From contig NZ_CP021108.1 of assembly GCF_002119685.1 (NCBI RefSeq), positions 4,092,001 to 4,156,000 on the forward strand: 64,000 nucleotides of DNA, given 5' to 3'. Under the pieces are notes generated by a model. The model worked only from the letters and a program-made list of their open reading frames with translations, ran no database searches and was not told the DNA's origin. Origin of the DNA: Bordetella genomosp. 8. GTDB taxonomy: Bacteria > Pseudomonadota > Gammaproteobacteria > Burkholderiales > Burkholderiaceae_B. The translations under genes were made by a program, and so were the position numbers. Every line of letters starts with the position of its first letter. Positions within the stretch are counted from its first letter, which is position 1. Positions 63,953 to 64,000 of this stretch are shown one piece after another.

Positions 63953-64000
63953 ATGAACAAACCCTCCAAATTCGCTCTGGCGCTCGCGTTTGCCGCCGTT
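63953..64000 (+). CDS. ompA: OmpA-like outer membrane protein, first 16 codons only
   Basis: Only MNKPSKFALALAFAAV is inside the window: a basic n-region and a hydrophobic core, the start of a signal peptide. The ATG at 63953 has GAGGAG 6 bases upstream. The call as ompA is inferred from its position upstream of gyrA, which I recall in Bordetella pertussis, not from the protein. Confidence 0.55.
   Translation, partial: MNKPSKFALALAFAAV

Overview
The window is a dense, GC-rich chromosomal segment of a betaproteobacterium of the family Alcaligenaceae, most like Bordetella or Achromobacter. The pointers are the block gyrA-serC-pheA-hisC-tyrA-aroA-cmk-rpsA-ihfB-lapA-lapB-rfaE-hldD with an ompA-type gene upstream of gyrA, glutamine at GyrA position 83, orphan Bug-type solute receptors, and the overall protein set. 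This placement is inference from gene content; no 16S gene or other RNA gene was seen. I saw no CRISPR array, insertion sequence, integrase or tRNA.

Layout. 1-6098: phenylacetate catabolism. paaABCDE and paaN run on the minus strand (paaN leaves the window), and the repressor gene paaX is divergent; a near-consensus paaA promoter is interleaved with a perfect inverted repeat. 6095-12095: housekeeping genes (orn, an M48 protease, rsgA, a CoA-type Nudix hydrolase, rplS), then a small membrane protein and a PA0069-type radical SAM protein behind an excellent LexA box. 12376-19444: assimilatory sulfate reduction and sulfate uptake, transcribed cysP-T-W-A-H-D-N. 19621-26857: biotin-independent malonate decarboxylase, mdcABCDEGH, with a divergent LysR gene (mdcR). 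26911-32771: a catabolic operon under a divergent LysR gene, made of two Bug receptors, an amidohydrolase, a 2-hydroxyacid dehydrogenase and an RraA/aldolase-family protein; its substrate is unknown. 32792-39717: a PhoD phosphatase, a lipoprotein phosphoesterase and a di-heme peroxidase in one operon, with a prolyl-4-hydroxylase-like oxygenase divergent from it.

39794-46678: 1-Cys peroxiredoxin, a DmdC-like acyl-CoA dehydrogenase, etfBA, a histone-deacetylase-like amidohydrolase and lytic transglycosylase mltB. 46651-50336: cysM, a ComEA-like helix-hairpin-helix protein, and heptose genes hldD and rfaE. 50333-63446: lapB, lapA, ihfB, rpsA, cmk, aroA, tyrA, hisC, pheA, serC and gyrA, nearly all on the minus strand with many 1-8 base overlaps. 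63953-64000: start of an ompA-like gene on the plus strand.

How the parts fit: EtfAB takes electrons from acyl-CoA dehydrogenases such as the one beside it. The cys operon imports sulfate and reduces it to sulfite; CysM makes cysteine downstream, from a separate locus. LapAB and the heptose genes serve lipopolysaccharide assembly. The least described units are the SOS-boxed radical SAM/membrane-protein pair, the phosphatase-peroxidase operon and the Bug-flanked catabolic operon. No wholly new defence or mobile system was found. Frames were read by eye, and family names rest on motifs and context, not on database searches.
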